Positions 15,515-25,225 of a stretch of DNA of 64,000 nucleotides are shown one piece after another; position 1 is the first letter of the stretch; each line of letters starts with the position of its first letter. Below the pieces are notes generated by a model, which did no database searches, was not told the DNA's origin, and saw nothing but the letters and a program-made list of their open reading frames with translations. Source of the DNA: Pseudomonas spelaei (GTDB taxonomy: Bacteria; Pseudomonadota; Gammaproteobacteria; Pseudomonadales; Pseudomonadaceae); the NCBI RefSeq assembly GCF_009724245.1, contig NZ_WNNK01000020.1, positions 1-64,000 of the forward strand, given 5' to 3'. The translations under genes and the position numbers were made by a program.

Positions 15515-15985
15515 ATGCCAAGAAGACGCGTAGCAGCCAAGCGCGAAGTGCTTGACGATCCAAAATACGGAAGCCAAATTCTGGCCAAGTTCATGAACCA
15601 CGTGATGGAAAGCGGCAAGAAAGCCGTTGCCGAGCGTATCGTTTATGGCGCGCTGGAAAAGGTTAAAGAACGCAAGAACAGCGACCCCCTGGAAATCTTC
15701 GAGAAAGCTCTCGACGCCATCGCTCCGCTGGTCGAAGTGAAGTCGCGCCGTGTAGGCGGTGCTACTTACCAGGTTCCGGTTGAAGTTCGCCCGTCCCGTC
15801 GTAACGCCCTGGCAATGCGCTGGTTGGTAGACTTCGCCCGTAAGCGCGGCGAGAAGTCTATGGCTCTGCGTTTGGCTGGCGAACTGTTGGACGCTGCTGA
15901 AGGTAAAGGTGCTGCTGTTAAGAAGCGTGAAGACGTGCACCGTATGGCTGAAGCTAACAAAGCTTTCTCGCACTACCGCTTCTAA
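15515..15985 (+). CDS. rpsG: 30S ribosomal protein S7
   Basis: S7 nucleates the head of the small subunit and touches the E-site tRNA. The 156-residue product runs from [19 protein letters not shown] to [11 protein letters not shown]. The 118-base gap from rpsL contains a small GCGTCCCGAAAGGGC hairpin; in E. coli the rpsL-rpsG spacer is where S7 represses its own translation, so a similar role is possible here but unproven. Confidence 0.98.
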
Positions 15986-16015
15986 TTCTAGCTTCACTAA
16001 TTTTGCGAGGGCTTT

Positions 16016-18121
16016 ATGGCTCGTACTACTCCGATTAGTCGCTACCGTAACATCGGTATCGTCGCTCACGTGGATGCTGGTAAAACCACCACCACCGAGC
16101 GCGTCCTTTTTTACACCGGCAAAAGTCACAAGATGGGCGAGGTGCATGACGGCGCCGCGACCACAGACTGGATGGTTCAGGAGCAGGAGCGTGGTATTAC
16201 CATTACTTCTGCTGCTATTACCGCCTTCTGGAAAGGTTCCGAGAAGCAGTACAAGGATGAGCACCGCTTCAACGTAATCGATACCCCGGGCCACGTAGAC
16301 TTCACCATTGAAGTTGAGCGTTCCCTGCGTGTACTCGACGGCGCTGTCGTTGTGTTCTGTGGTACCTCGGGTGTTGAGCCTCAGTCGGAAACCGTATGGC
16401 GTCAAGCCAACAAATACGGCGTTCCACGTCTTGTTTACGTCAACAAGATGGACCGTGCTGGTGCGAACTTCCTGCGCGTGATCGGTCAGATCAAACAGCG
16501 CCTGGGTCACACTCCGGTGCCGATCCAGTTGGCTATCGGTTCCGAAGACAACTTCCAGGGGCAGATCGATCTGCTGACCATGGAAGCTGTTTACTGGAAC
16601 GATGCTGACAAAGGTATGGTTCCTGTTCGTAAGCCTATCCCTGCAGAGTTGCAGGAGCTGGCTGACGAGTGGCGCAACAACATGGTTGAAGCTGCGGCTG
16701 AAGCCAACGAAGAGCTGATGAACAAGTACCTCGAAGGTGAAGAACTCACCAACGCGGAAATCAAGGCTGCTCTGCGTCAGCGTACTATCGCTGGTGAGAT
16801 CGTCTTGGCTGTTTGTGGTTCTTCGTTCAAGAACAAGGGCGTTCCCCTGGTTCTCGATGCTGTGATCGACTACCTGCCGGCACCAGTGGATATTCCTGCC
16901 ATCAAGGGTACTGACCCGGATGACGAGACTATCGAGCTGGAGCGTCATGCAGACGACGCAGAACCGTTCTCCGCTCTGGCATTTAAAATTGCCACTGACC
17001 CATTCGTGGGTACCTTGACCTTCGTCCGTGTTTACTCGGGCGTGTTGAACTCCGGCGACGGCGTGATCAACTCGGTTAAAGGCAAGAAAGAGCGCGTGGG
17101 TCGTATGGTGCAAATGCACGCAAACGCCCGTGAAGAAATCAAGGAAGTACGCGCTGGCGACATCGCGGCCTTGATCGGCATGAAGGACGTCACCACTGGT
17201 GAAACCTTGTGCAACGCTGACAAGCCAATCATCCTGGTTCGCATGGACTTCCCGGAGCCGGTTATTTCGGTTGCCGTTGAGCCTAAGACCAAGGATGACC
17301 AGGAAAAAATGGGTATCGCTCTGGGCAAGCTTGCTCAGGAAGATCCATCTTTCCGCGTCAAGACTGATGAAGAGACTGGTCAAACGATCATCTCCGGCAT
17401 GGGCGAGCTTCACCTGGACATCCTGGTTGACCGGATGCGCCGTGAGTTCAACGTCGAAGCCAACATCGGTAAGCCTCAGGTTTCCTATCGTGAGCGCATC
17501 ACGAAGAACTGTGAAATCGAAGGCAAATTCGTTCGTCAATCCGGCGGTCGTGGCCAGTTCGGCCATTGCTGGATCCGTTTTGCTCCTGCTGATGAAGGTC
17601 AGGAAGGTCTGCAATTCGTGAACGAAGTAGTGGGCGGTGTTGTTCCTAAGGAATACATCCCGGCTATCCAGAAGGGTATCGAAGAGCAGATGAAGAACGG
17701 TGTTGTTGCCGGCTATCCGCTCATCGGCCTGAAGGCGACCGTTTTTGACGGTTCTTACCACGACGTCGACTCCAACGAGATGGCGTTTAAGGTGGCTGCT
17801 TCCATGGCAACCAAGCAACTGGCCCAGAAGGGCGGTGGTGAGTTGCTTGAGCCAATCATGGCAGTAGAAGTTGTTACGCCTGAAGACTACATGGGTGACG
17901 TGATGGGCGACCTTAACCGTCGTCGCGGCATGATCTTGGGTATGGAAGATACGGTTTCCGGCAAAGTAATTCGTGCTGAGGTTCCGTTGGGCGAGATGTT
18001 CGGTTATGCGACCGACGTTCGTTCCATGTCTCAGGGTCGCGCAAGCTACTCTATGGAATTCAAAAAATACAACACAGCTCCGGCGCATATCGCTGAAACT
18101 GTATCCAAAAAACAAGGCTGA
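16016..18121 (+). CDS. fusA: Translation elongation factor G
   Basis: EF-G is the GTPase that moves tRNAs and mRNA through the ribosome. The 701-residue product has the P-loop AHVDAGKTTTTE, switch II DTPGHVDF, and NKMDRAGANF in the G domain, then the EF-G domains II-V (for example GMGELHLDILVDRMRREF). Pseudomonads usually have a second, divergent fusA elsewhere; this is the canonical one in the str operon, 30 bases after rpsG and 30 before tuf. Confidence 0.98.
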   Translation: MARTTPISRYRNIGIVAHVDAGKTTTTERVLFYTGKSHKMGEVHDGAATTDWMVQEQERGITITSAAITAFWKGSEKQYKDEHRFNVIDTPGHVDFTIEVERSLRVLDGAVVVFCGTSGVEPQSETVWRQANKYGVPRLVYVNKMDRAGANFLRVIGQIKQRLGHTPVPIQLAIGSEDNFQGQIDLLTMEAVYWNDADKGMVPVRKPIPAELQELADEWRNNMVEAAAEANEELMNKYLEGEELTNAEIKAALRQRTIAGEIVLAVCGSSFKNKGVPLVLDAVIDYLPAPVDIPAIKGTDPDDETIELERHADDAEPFSALAFKIATDPFVGTLTFVRVYSGVLNSGDGVINSVKGKKERVGRMVQMHANAREEIKEVRAGDIAALIGMKDVTTGETLCNADKPIILVRMDFPEPVISVAVEPKTKDDQEKMGIALGKLAQEDPSFRVKTDEETGQTIISGMGELHLDILVDRMRREFNVEANIGKPQVSYRERITKNCEIEGKFVRQSGGRGQFGHCWIRFAPADEGQEGLQFVNEVVGGVVPKEYIPAIQKGIEEQMKNGVVAGYPLIGLKATVFDGSYHDVDSNEMAFKVAASMATKQLAQKGGGELLEPIMAVEVVTPEDYMGDVMGDLNRRRGMILGMEDTVSGKVIRAEVPLGEMFGYATDVRSMSQGRASYSMEFKKYNTAPAHIAETVSKKQG

Positions 18122-18151
18122 TTCAGTCCTTTAGGCAAGGAGTTAATTGTC

Positions 18152-19345
18152 GTGGCTAAAGAAAAATTTGATCGTTCCCTACCGCACGTCAACGTTGGCA
18201 CTATCGGTCACGTTGACCATGGTAAAACTACGCTGACTGCTGCTCTGACTCGTGTTTGCTCCGAAATTTTCGGTTCGGCTATCGTTGACTTCGACAAGAT
18301 CGACAGCGCGCCAGAAGAAAAAGCTCGTGGTATCACCATCAACACTGCGCACGTTGAATACAACTCGCACATTCGTCACTACGCTCACGTTGACTGCCCA
18401 GGTCACGCCGACTATGTGAAGAACATGATCACCGGTGCTGCCCAGATGGACGGCGCTATCCTGGTTTGTTCGGCCGCTGATGGTCCGATGCCACAAACCC
18501 GTGAGCACATCCTGCTGTCCCGTCAGGTTGGCGTTCCGTACATCGTGGTTTACCTGAACAAGGCTGACCTGGTAGACGACGCTGAGCTGCTGGAACTGGT
18601 TGAGATGGAAGTGCGCGATCTGCTGAGCACTTACGACTTCCCAGGTGACGACACTCCGATCATCATCGGTTCTGCTCGTATGGCTCTGGAAGGTAAAGAC
18701 GATAACGAAATGGGCACCACGTCCGTTCGTAAACTGGTTGAGACTCTGGACAGCTACATCCCAGACCCAGTTCGTGTTATCGACAAGCCGTTCCTGATGC
18801 CAATCGAAGACGTATTCTCGATCTCCGGTCGCGGTACTGTTGTAACTGGTCGTATCGAGCGCGGTATCGTCAAGGTTCAGGATCCGCTGGAAATCGTTGG
18901 TCTGCGTGACACTACTGTCACCACCTGCACCGGTGTTGAAATGTTCCGTAAACTGCTCGACGAAGGTCGTGCAGGCGAGAACTGCGGCGTTCTGCTGCGT
19001 GGTACCAAGCGTGACGACGTTGAGCGTGGCCAGGTTCTGGTTAAGCCAGGTTCGGTCAAGCCGCACACTACCTTCGAAGCTGAAGTGTACGTGTTGAGCA
19101 AAGAAGAAGGCGGTCGTCATACTCCGTTCTTCAAAGGCTACCGTCCACAGTTCTACTTCCGGACCACTGACGTGACCGGTAACTGCGAACTGCCGGAAGG
19201 CGTTGAAATGGTAATGCCAGGCGACAACATCAAAATGGTTGTCACCCTGATCAAAACCATCGCAATGGAAGATGGTCTGCGTTTCGCTATTCGTGAAGGC
19301 GGTCGTACCGTCGGCGCTGGCGTCGTAGCCAAAATCATCGCTTAA
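18152..19345 (+). CDS. tuf: Translation elongation factor Tu
   Basis: EF-Tu delivers aminoacyl-tRNA to the ribosomal A site. The 397-residue product starts at GTG (AKEKFDRSLPHVNVGTIG) with AAGGAG upstream; it has GHVDHGKTT, DCPGHADY and NKAD in the G domain and ends in GAGVVAKIIA. Codon use is strongly biased as expected for the most abundant protein. It is the only tuf in the window; the usual second copy in the tRNA operon is absent. A strong terminator follows. Confidence 0.99.
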   Translation: MAKEKFDRSLPHVNVGTIGHVDHGKTTLTAALTRVCSEIFGSAIVDFDKIDSAPEEKARGITINTAHVEYNSHIRHYAHVDCPGHADYVKNMITGAAQMDGAILVCSAADGPMPQTREHILLSRQVGVPYIVVYLNKADLVDDAELLELVEMEVRDLLSTYDFPGDDTPIIIGSARMALEGKDDNEMGTTSVRKLVETLDSYIPDPVRVIDKPFLMPIEDVFSISGRGTVVTGRIERGIVKVQDPLEIVGLRDTTVTTCTGVEMFRKLLDEGRAGENCGVLLRGTKRDDVERGQVLVKPGSVKPHTTFEAEVYVLSKEEGGRHTPFFKGYRPQFYFRTTDVTGNCELPEGVEMVMPGDNIKMVVTLIKTIAMEDGLRFAIREGGRTVGAGVVAKIIA

Positions 19346-19360
19346 TAAGTGATGACTTGA

Positions 19361-19389
19361 AAAAGCCCCCGCCTAGCGGGGGCTTTTTT
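19361..19389 (+). terminator. Rho-independent terminator after tuf
   Basis: GCCCCCGC pairs with GCGGGGGC around CTA, with AAAAA before and TTTTTT after, so it can act in both directions. It ends the str operon just upstream of the S10 promoter. Confidence 0.9.
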
Positions 19390-19395
19390 ATTGGG

Positions 19396-19424
19396 TTGAC
19401 ACCTATCTGGGGCGTCTATAGAAT
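19396..19424 (+). promoter_or_regulatory. sigma70 promoter of the S10 operon
   Basis: Consensus TTGACA (19396-19401), 17-base spacer, TAGAAT (19419-19424). It begins 7 bases after the tuf terminator T tract. The predicted transcript starts near 19431, leaving a leader of about 55 bases with a short GGGCGCATTGCGTCC hairpin before rpsJ. Confidence 0.85.
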
Positions 19425-19486
19425 TGCGCCTCCTTTTAACGGGCGCATTGCGTCCGGTGGGAATAGCAGCCGGAGTCTGAAATCCA

Positions 19487-19798
19487 ATGCAAAATCAGCA
19501 AATCCGTATCAGGTTGAAGGCTTTTGACCATCGCCTGATCGACCAATCCACCCAGGAAATCGTGGAAACCGCGAAACGTACTGGTGCTCAAGTGCGTGGT
19601 CCAATTCCACTGCCTACCCGTAAAGAGCGGTTCACCGTTCTGGTCTCCCCGCACGTCAACAAAGACGCGCGTGACCAGTACGAGATCCGTACTCATAAGC
19701 GCGTACTGGACATCGTCCAGCCAACGGATAAAACCGTTGATGCACTTATGAAGCTTGATCTGGCGGCCGGTGTGGAAGTACAGATCAGCCTCGGCTAA
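19487..19798 (+). CDS. rpsJ: 30S ribosomal protein S10
   Basis: S10 is in the 30S head and also serves as NusE in antitermination and as NusG partner. The 103-residue product reads [17 protein letters not shown] at its start and ends in VEVQISLG. First gene of the S10 operon; the short leader leaves little room for the long L4-binding leader known from E. coli, so control may differ. Confidence 0.98.
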
Positions 19799-19879
19799 GA
19801 CTTGGGTCTTAGTCGTGTAACGCTCTGAAATGGGCGGCCATAGCGGGTGAAAGCCCCGTACACTCATGAGGTTTACAAC

Positions 19880-20515
19880 ATGACTATTGGTGTAGTCGGT
19901 CGTAAATGCGGTATGACCCGTATTTTCACCGAAGAAGGTGTCTCCATTCCGGTCACGGTCATTGAGATCGAACCGAATCGCGTCACCCAGTTTAAAACTG
20001 AAGAAACCGATGGCTATCGTGCAGTGCAAGTCACTGTCGGCGAGCGTCGTGCTTCGCGCGTGACTGCTGCTCAAGCAGGTCACTTCGCAAAAGCAAACGT
20101 TGCAGCTGGTCGTACCGTAATGGAATTCCGCCTTGAAGAAGGCGAGTACCAGGCCGGCGATCTGATCAACGCTGAAATCTTCGCCGCTGGCCAACTGGTT
20201 GATGTAACCGGTCAGTCCAAAGGTAAAGGCTTCCAGGGTACGATCAAGCGTTGGAATTTCCGTGGCCAAGACAACACTCACGGTAACTCCGTTTCCCACC
20301 GCGTCCCGGGCTCTATTGGCCAGTGCCAGACTCCTGGTCGTGTATTCAAGGGCAAAAAAATGTCCGGTCATATGGGCGCTGAGCGCGTGACCGTGCAGTC
20401 CCTCGAAGTAGTGCGCGTCGACGCTGAACGCAATCTGTTGTTGGTCAAGGGTGCTGTTCCTGGCGCTACTGGCGGCAACCTGGTTGTACGTCCGGCGGCC
20501 AAGGCTCGCGGTTAA
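19880..20515 (+). CDS. rplC: 50S ribosomal protein L3
   Basis: L3 is an early assembly protein with an extension to the peptidyl-transferase centre. The 211-residue product begins MTIGVVGRKCGMTRIF; this ATG is chosen over an upstream in-frame start at 19847 because it has GAGG at good distance and matches the family. It contains the PrmB methylation region GQCQTPGRVFKGKKM, and ends VVRPAAKARG. Confidence 0.98.
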   Translation: MTIGVVGRKCGMTRIFTEEGVSIPVTVIEIEPNRVTQFKTEETDGYRAVQVTVGERRASRVTAAQAGHFAKANVAAGRTVMEFRLEEGEYQAGDLINAEIFAAGQLVDVTGQSKGKGFQGTIKRWNFRGQDNTHGNSVSHRVPGSIGQCQTPGRVFKGKKMSGHMGAERVTVQSLEVVRVDAERNLLLVKGAVPGATGGNLVVRPAAKARG

Positions 20516-20527
20516 GGGGAAGCTGAC

Positions 20528-21130
20528 ATGCAATTAAATGTAAATGACGCTCAAGCGATCGAAGTTTCCGAACTGACGTTTGGCGGCGAGTTCAACGAGA
20601 CGCTGGTTCACCAAGCAGTCGTGGCCTACATGGCCGGCGGCCGTCAAGGTAGCAAGCAGCAAAAGACCCGTTCCGACGTTCGTGGTGGCGGTAAGCGCCC
20701 TTGGCGTCAGAAAGGTACTGGCCGTGCTCGTGCCGGTACTATCCGTAGCCCAATCTGGCGTGGCGGCGGTACCACTTTCGCGGCTCGTCCACAGGATCAC
20801 TCTCAGAAGCTCAACAAGAAGATGTACCGCGCAGCACTGCGCTCCATCCTTGCTGAACTCGTGCGTACTGATCGTCTGGTCGTGGTTCAGGACTTCGCTG
20901 TTGAAGCGCCGAAAACCAAAGATCTGCTGAACAAGCTGAATGGCATGGGACTGACTGATGTCCTGATCGTGTCCGAAGCTGTTGATCAGAACCTGTACCT
21001 GGCTGCTCGCAACCTGCCACACGTTGATGTCCGTGATGTGCAAGGTTCCGATCCAGTTAGTCTGATCGCATACGACAAGGTGTTGATCACCGTGTCGGCC
21101 GTGAAGAAATTCGAGGAGCTGCTGGGATGA
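20528..21130 (+). CDS. rplD: 50S ribosomal protein L4
   Basis: L4 lines the peptide exit tunnel and is the S10-operon autoregulator in E. coli. The 200-residue product has the tunnel-loop segment [18 protein letters not shown], where macrolide-resistance changes occur; it is intact. The stop overlaps the rplW start by four bases (ATGA). Confidence 0.98.
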
Positions 21131-21426
21131 ACCAGGAACGCGTATTTAAAGTTCTGCTTGGCCCGCACGTTTCCGAAAAGGCTACGGTTCTGGCTGACAA
21201 GAAAGGCCAGTTCGTTTTCAAGGTTGCAACTGACGCAACCAAGCTGGAAATCAAGAAGGCCGTCGAAAGCCTGTTCAGCGTGAAAGTTGAGCGTGTTACT
21301 ACCCTGAATGTTCTGGGTAAGAGCAAGCGCACTGCTCGCGGTCTGGGCAAGCGTAATGACTGGAAGAAGGCGGTTATCTCCCTTCAGCCAGGCCAAGATC
21401 TCGATTTCAGCAGCAGTGCTGAGTAA
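21127..21426 (+). CDS. rplW: 50S ribosomal protein L23
   Basis: L23 sits at the tunnel exit and docks trigger factor and signal recognition particle. The 99-residue product starts [20 protein letters not shown], with the typical L23 motif GPHVSEKA. It overlaps rplD by four bases. Confidence 0.98.
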
Positions 21427-21440
21427 GGAAGGGGTGCATC

Positions 21441-22265
21441 ATGGCAATCGTTAAATGCAAACCGACTTCCCCTGGCCGCCGTTTTGTGGTCAAGGTGGTC
21501 AACCAGGAGCTGCATAAAGGCGCTCCTCACGCACCGCTGCTCGAGAAGAAATCGAAGACTGGTGGTCGTAACAACAATGGTCGTATTACCACTCGTCACA
21601 TCGGTGGTGGCCATAAGCAGCATTATCGTCTGGTCGACTTCCGTCGTAACGACAAAGATGGCATCGCTGCCACTGTCGAGCGTATCGAATACGATCCAAA
21701 CCGTACTGCTCACATCGCTCTGCTGCTGTACGCAGATGGCGAGCGTCGCTACATCATCGCGCCTAAAGGCGTGAGTGCTGGTGACCAGCTGATCGCAGGT
21801 GCTTTGGCGCCGATCAAGCCGGGCAACGCTCTGCAACTGCGCAACATTCCAGTTGGTAGCACCGTACACGGCATCGAATTGAAGCCAGGTAAAGGCGCGC
21901 AAATCGCTCGTTCCGCTGGTGCTTCGGCTCAGCTGATCGCTCGTGAAGGTGTCTACGTGACCCTGCGTCTGCGCTCTGGTGAGATGCGTAAAGTATTGGC
22001 TGAATGCCGTGCGACCCTGGGCGAAGTCTCGAACTCCGAGCACAGCCTGCGTTCGCTGGGTAAAGCTGGTGCCAAACGCTGGCGTGGCGTTCGCCCAACC
22101 GTTCGTGGTGTTGCCATGAACCCGGTTGACCACCCACATGGTGGTGGTGAAGGTCGTACCTCTGGTGGTCGTCATCCGGTATCGCCATGGGGCTTCCCGA
22201 CTAAGGGCGCGAAGACTCGTGGTAATAAGCGTACCGACAAAATGATCGTCCGTCGTCGCAAGTAA
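21441..22265 (+). CDS. rplB: 50S ribosomal protein L2
   Basis: L2 helps subunit joining and the peptidyl-transferase site. The 274-residue product has the KCKPTSPGRRFVVKV start and the family signature PVDHPHGGGEGR with the conserved histidine near the C-terminus. Preceded by AAGGAAGGGG. Confidence 0.98.
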   Translation: MAIVKCKPTSPGRRFVVKVVNQELHKGAPHAPLLEKKSKTGGRNNNGRITTRHIGGGHKQHYRLVDFRRNDKDGIAATVERIEYDPNRTAHIALLLYADGERRYIIAPKGVSAGDQLIAGALAPIKPGNALQLRNIPVGSTVHGIELKPGKGAQIARSAGASAQLIAREGVYVTLRLRSGEMRKVLAECRATLGEVSNSEHSLRSLGKAGAKRWRGVRPTVRGVAMNPVDHPHGGGEGRTSGGRHPVSPWGFPTKGAKTRGNKRTDKMIVRRRK

Positions 22266-22281
22266 ATAGAGGGATACGACA

Positions 22282-22557
22282 GTGCCACGTTCTCTGAAAA
22301 AAGGTCCTTTTATTGATCTTCACCTACTGAAGAAGATCGAAGTGGCGGCGGAAAAGAACGATCGCAAGCCGGTGAAAACCTGGTCGCGTCGTTCGATGAT
22401 CCTGCCACAAATGGTCGGTTTGACCATCGCTGTACACAACGGTCGCTTGCACGTCCCAGTTCTCGTGAACGAAGACATGGTCGGCCACAAACTAGGCGAG
22501 TTTGCCGGTACCCGCACTTATCGTGGGCACGTGGCAGACAAGAAAGCCAAGCGTTAA
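22282..22557 (+). CDS. rpsS: 30S ribosomal protein S19
   Basis: S19 is in the 30S head and contacts S13 and the A-site tRNA. The 91-residue product begins at GTG (PRSLKKGPFIDLHLL) with AGAGGGA upstream and has the signature FAGTRTYRGHVADKKAK at the end. Confidence 0.98.
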   Translation: MPRSLKKGPFIDLHLLKKIEVAAEKNDRKPVKTWSRRSMILPQMVGLTIAVHNGRLHVPVLVNEDMVGHKLGEFAGTRTYRGHVADKKAKR

Positions 22558-22568
22558 GGGGTTAGGAA

Positions 22569-22901
22569 ATGGAAGTAGCCGCTAAGTTGTCGGGCGCTCG
22601 AATCTCCGCCCAGAAAGCCCGCTTGGTCGCCGACCAGATCCGCGGGAAGAAGGTGGGCGAAGCGCTCAACCTGTTGGCTTTCAGCAGTAAGAAAGCCGCC
22701 GAGATCATGAAGAAAGTGCTGGAGTCGGCCGTAGCCAACGCCGAGCATAACGAAGGCGCAGACGTTGATGACCTGAAGGTCAGCACCGTTTTCGTCAACG
22801 AAGGGCGTTCGCTGAAGCGTATCATGCCGCGTGCCAAAGGCCGTGCTGATCGCATCGTCAAGCGGTCTTGCCATATCACTGTCAAGGTTGCTGACAAGTA
22901 A
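22569..22901 (+). CDS. rplV: 50S ribosomal protein L22
   Basis: L22 spans the large subunit with a beta-hairpin in the exit tunnel. The 110-residue product starts [20 protein letters not shown] and has the loop [15 protein letters not shown]. Eleven bases after rpsS, with AAGGGGTTAGG upstream. Confidence 0.98.
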
Positions 22902-22914
22902 CGGAGTCGAAGAG

Positions 22915-23601
22915 ATGGGTCAGAAAGTACATCCCATTGGCATTCGCCTGGGAATCGTCAAGGAGCACACCTCCGTCTGGTACGCAGACGGTCGGACTTA
23001 TGCGGACTATTTGTTCGCTGATCTGAAGGTGCGTGAGTATCTCCAAGACAAATTAAAAAGCGCGTCCGTAAGCCGTATCGATATCCATCGTCCGGCCCAA
23101 ACTGCACGTATCACCATCCACACCGCTCGTCCAGGTATCGTTATCGGGAAGAAAGGTGAAGATGTTGAGAAACTGCGTCAGGACCTGACCAAGCAAATGG
23201 GTGTGCCTGTGCACATCAATATCGAAGAGATCCGCAAGCCGGAGCTCGACGGTATGCTGGTTGCGCAGAGCGTAGCTCAGCAGCTGGAGCGTCGCGTAAT
23301 GTTCCGTCGCGCTATGAAGCGCGCTGTACAGAACGCCATGCGCATTGGTGCCAAAGGCATCAAAATCCAAGTGAGCGGTCGTCTCGGCGGTGCTGAAATC
23401 GCACGTACTGAATGGTATCGCGAAGGTCGTGTGCCACTGCACACCCTGCGTGCCGACATCGACTATGCCAACTACGAAGCTCACACCACTTACGGTGTGA
23501 TCGGTGTAAAGGTTTGGATCTTCAAAGGCGAAGTAATTGGTGGTCGCCAAGAAGAACTGAAACCACAAGCACCAGCGCCTCGTAAAAAAGCTGCTAAGTA
23601 A
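22915..23601 (+). CDS. rpsC: 30S ribosomal protein S3
   Basis: S3 lines the mRNA entry channel and has helicase activity with S4 and S5. The 228-residue product has a KH domain with the GxxG loop in [16 protein letters not shown]. The start [13 protein letters not shown] is universal in the family, so the ATG at 22915 with CGGAG upstream is right and a longer reading from 22831 inside rplV is not. Confidence 0.98.
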
Positions 23602-23613
23602 GGGGTACGCCAA

Positions 23614-24027
23614 ATGTTGCAACCAAAGCGTACGAAGTTCCGCAAGCAGATGACAGGCCACAACCGTGGTCTGGCTCAGCGCGGTAGCAAAGTCAGCTTC
23701 GGCGAGTTCGCGCTGAAGTCTGTAGCTCGTGGTCGTCTCACCGCTCGTCAGATCGAGTCAGCGCGTCGTGCTCTGACCCGTCACGTAAAACGTGGCGGCA
23801 AGATCTGGATCCGTGTATTCCCGGACAAGCCGATCTCCAAAAAGCCCCTCGAAGTTCGGATGGGTAAAGGTAAGGGTAACGTGGAATACTGGGTAGCCCA
23901 GATTCAGCCAGGCAAAGTCCTGTATGAAATCGAGGGTGTAACTGAAGAGCTGGCGCGTGAGGCTTTTGCCCTGGCTGCTGCAAAGCTGCCGCTCGCCACC
24001 GCCTTTGTTAAACGGACGGTGATGTGA
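23614..24027 (+). CDS. rplP: 50S ribosomal protein L16
   Basis: L16 helps position A-site tRNA in the large subunit. The 137-residue product starts [19 protein letters not shown] and contains the conserved arginine segment [18 protein letters not shown], the substrate area for the YcfD-type arginine hydroxylase known in E. coli. It overlaps rpmC by one base. Confidence 0.98.
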
Positions 24028-24218
24028 TGAAAGCGAATGAACTTCGTGAAAAATCCGCACAGCAGCTGAACGAGCAACTGCTCGGCCTGCTGCGCGACCA
24101 GTTCAATCTGCGTATGCAGAAAGCAACTGGCCAGTTGGGGCAGTCTCATCTGCTCTCGCAAGTTAAGCGTGACATTGCTCGCGTGAAGACTGTGCTCAAC
24201 CAGCAGGCAGGTAAGTGA
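24027..24218 (+). CDS. rpmC: 50S ribosomal protein L29
   Basis: Small tunnel-exit protein near L23. The 63-residue product starts [18 protein letters not shown] and has the family motif [12 protein letters not shown]. The ATG at 24027 shares its A with the rplP TGA; an in-frame GTG at 24024 is a less likely start. Confidence 0.96.
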
Positions 24219-24220
24219 TC

Positions 24221-24487
24221 ATGGCTGAAGCCGAAAAGACTGTCCGTACGCTGACTGGCCGTGTTGTCAGCGACAAGATGGACAAAACCATCACCGTTTT
24301 GATCGAGCGTCGCGTTAAGCACCCGATCTACGGTAAATACGTTAAGCGTTCGACTAAGCTGCACGCGCACGACGAAACCAATCAGTGCCACATCGGCGAC
24401 AAAGTCACTATTCGTGAAACTCGTCCGCTGGCCAAGACCAAGTCTTGGGCACTGGTTGATGTTCTCGAACGCGCTGTGGAAGTCTAA
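24221..24487 (+). CDS. rpsQ: 30S ribosomal protein S17
   Basis: Primary-binding OB-fold protein of the 30S body. The 88-residue product starts MAEAEKTVRTLTGRVVS and has the motif SDKMDKTITVLIERR. The ATG at 24221 lies two bases after the rpmC stop; the GTG at 24215 would overlap rpmC and is less likely. Confidence 0.97.
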   Translation: MAEAEKTVRTLTGRVVSDKMDKTITVLIERRVKHPIYGKYVKRSTKLHAHDETNQCHIGDKVTIRETRPLAKTKSWALVDVLERAVEV

Positions 24488-24510
24488 GGACTAGGGGTCG
24501 GAGAAATTAT

Positions 24511-24879
24511 ATGATTCAGACTCAATCCATGCTCGATGTGGCCGATAACAGCGGCGCTCGCCGTGTTATGTGCATCAAGGTGCTGGGTGGCTCCCATCGT
24601 CGTTACGCTGGTATCGGTGACATCATCAAAGTTACCGTGAAGGAAGCAATTCCTCGCGGTAAAGTGAAAAAAGGCCAAGTGATGACTGCTGTAGTAGTCC
24701 GCACTCGTCACGGCGTGCGCCGTGCAGATGGCTCCATTATCCGCTTTGATGGCAACGCTGCTGTTCTTCTGAACAACAAGCAAGAGCCGATCGGCACCCG
24801 TATCTTTGGGCCAGTGACCCGTGAACTTCGTACTGAGAAGTTCATGAAGATCGTCTCGCTCGCCCCAGAAGTGCTGTAA
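24511..24879 (+). CDS. rplN: 50S ribosomal protein L14
   Basis: L14 sits at the subunit interface. The 122-residue product starts MIQTQSMLDVADNSGARRVM and ends FMKIVSLAPEVL. First gene of the classical spc operon; the 23-base gap after rpsQ holds no promoter that I can see, so the S10 and spc units are probably one transcript here. Confidence 0.98.
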   Translation: MIQTQSMLDVADNSGARRVMCIKVLGGSHRRYAGIGDIIKVTVKEAIPRGKVKKGQVMTAVVVRTRHGVRRADGSIIRFDGNAAVLLNNKQEPIGTRIFGPVTRELRTEKFMKIVSLAPEVL

Positions 24880-24890
24880 GGAGATCCGAC

Positions 24891-25205
24891 ATGCAAAAGA
24901 TTCGTCGTGACGACGAGATCATCGTGATCGCCGGCAAAGACAAAGGTAAGCGCGGTAAGGTGCTTAAGGTTCTCGCAAATAACCGTCTGGTTATTGGTGG
25001 TCTGAACCTGGTTAAGCGCCATACCAAGCCTAACCCGATGTCGGGCGTACAAGGCGGTATCGTCGAAAAAGAAGCTCCACTGGACGCTTCTAACGTCGCC
25101 ATTTTCAACGGCGAAACCAACAAGGCTGATCGCGTTGGTTTCAAAGTAGAAGATGGCAAGAAAATTCGTGTCTTCAAGTCGACCCAAAAAGCGGTTGATG
25201 CTTGA
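24891..25205 (+). CDS. rplX: 50S ribosomal protein L24
   Basis: Assembly initiator near the tunnel exit with a KOW motif (DEIIVIAGKDKGKRGKVLKV). The 104-residue product is normal length. Strong AAGGAG site before the ATG. Confidence 0.97.
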   Translation: MQKIRRDDEIIVIAGKDKGKRGKVLKVLANNRLVIGGLNLVKRHTKPNPMSGVQGGIVEKEAPLDASNVAIFNGETNKADRVGFKVEDGKKIRVFKSTQKAVDA

Positions 25206-25225
25206 ACACTGCTAGGTAGAAGACC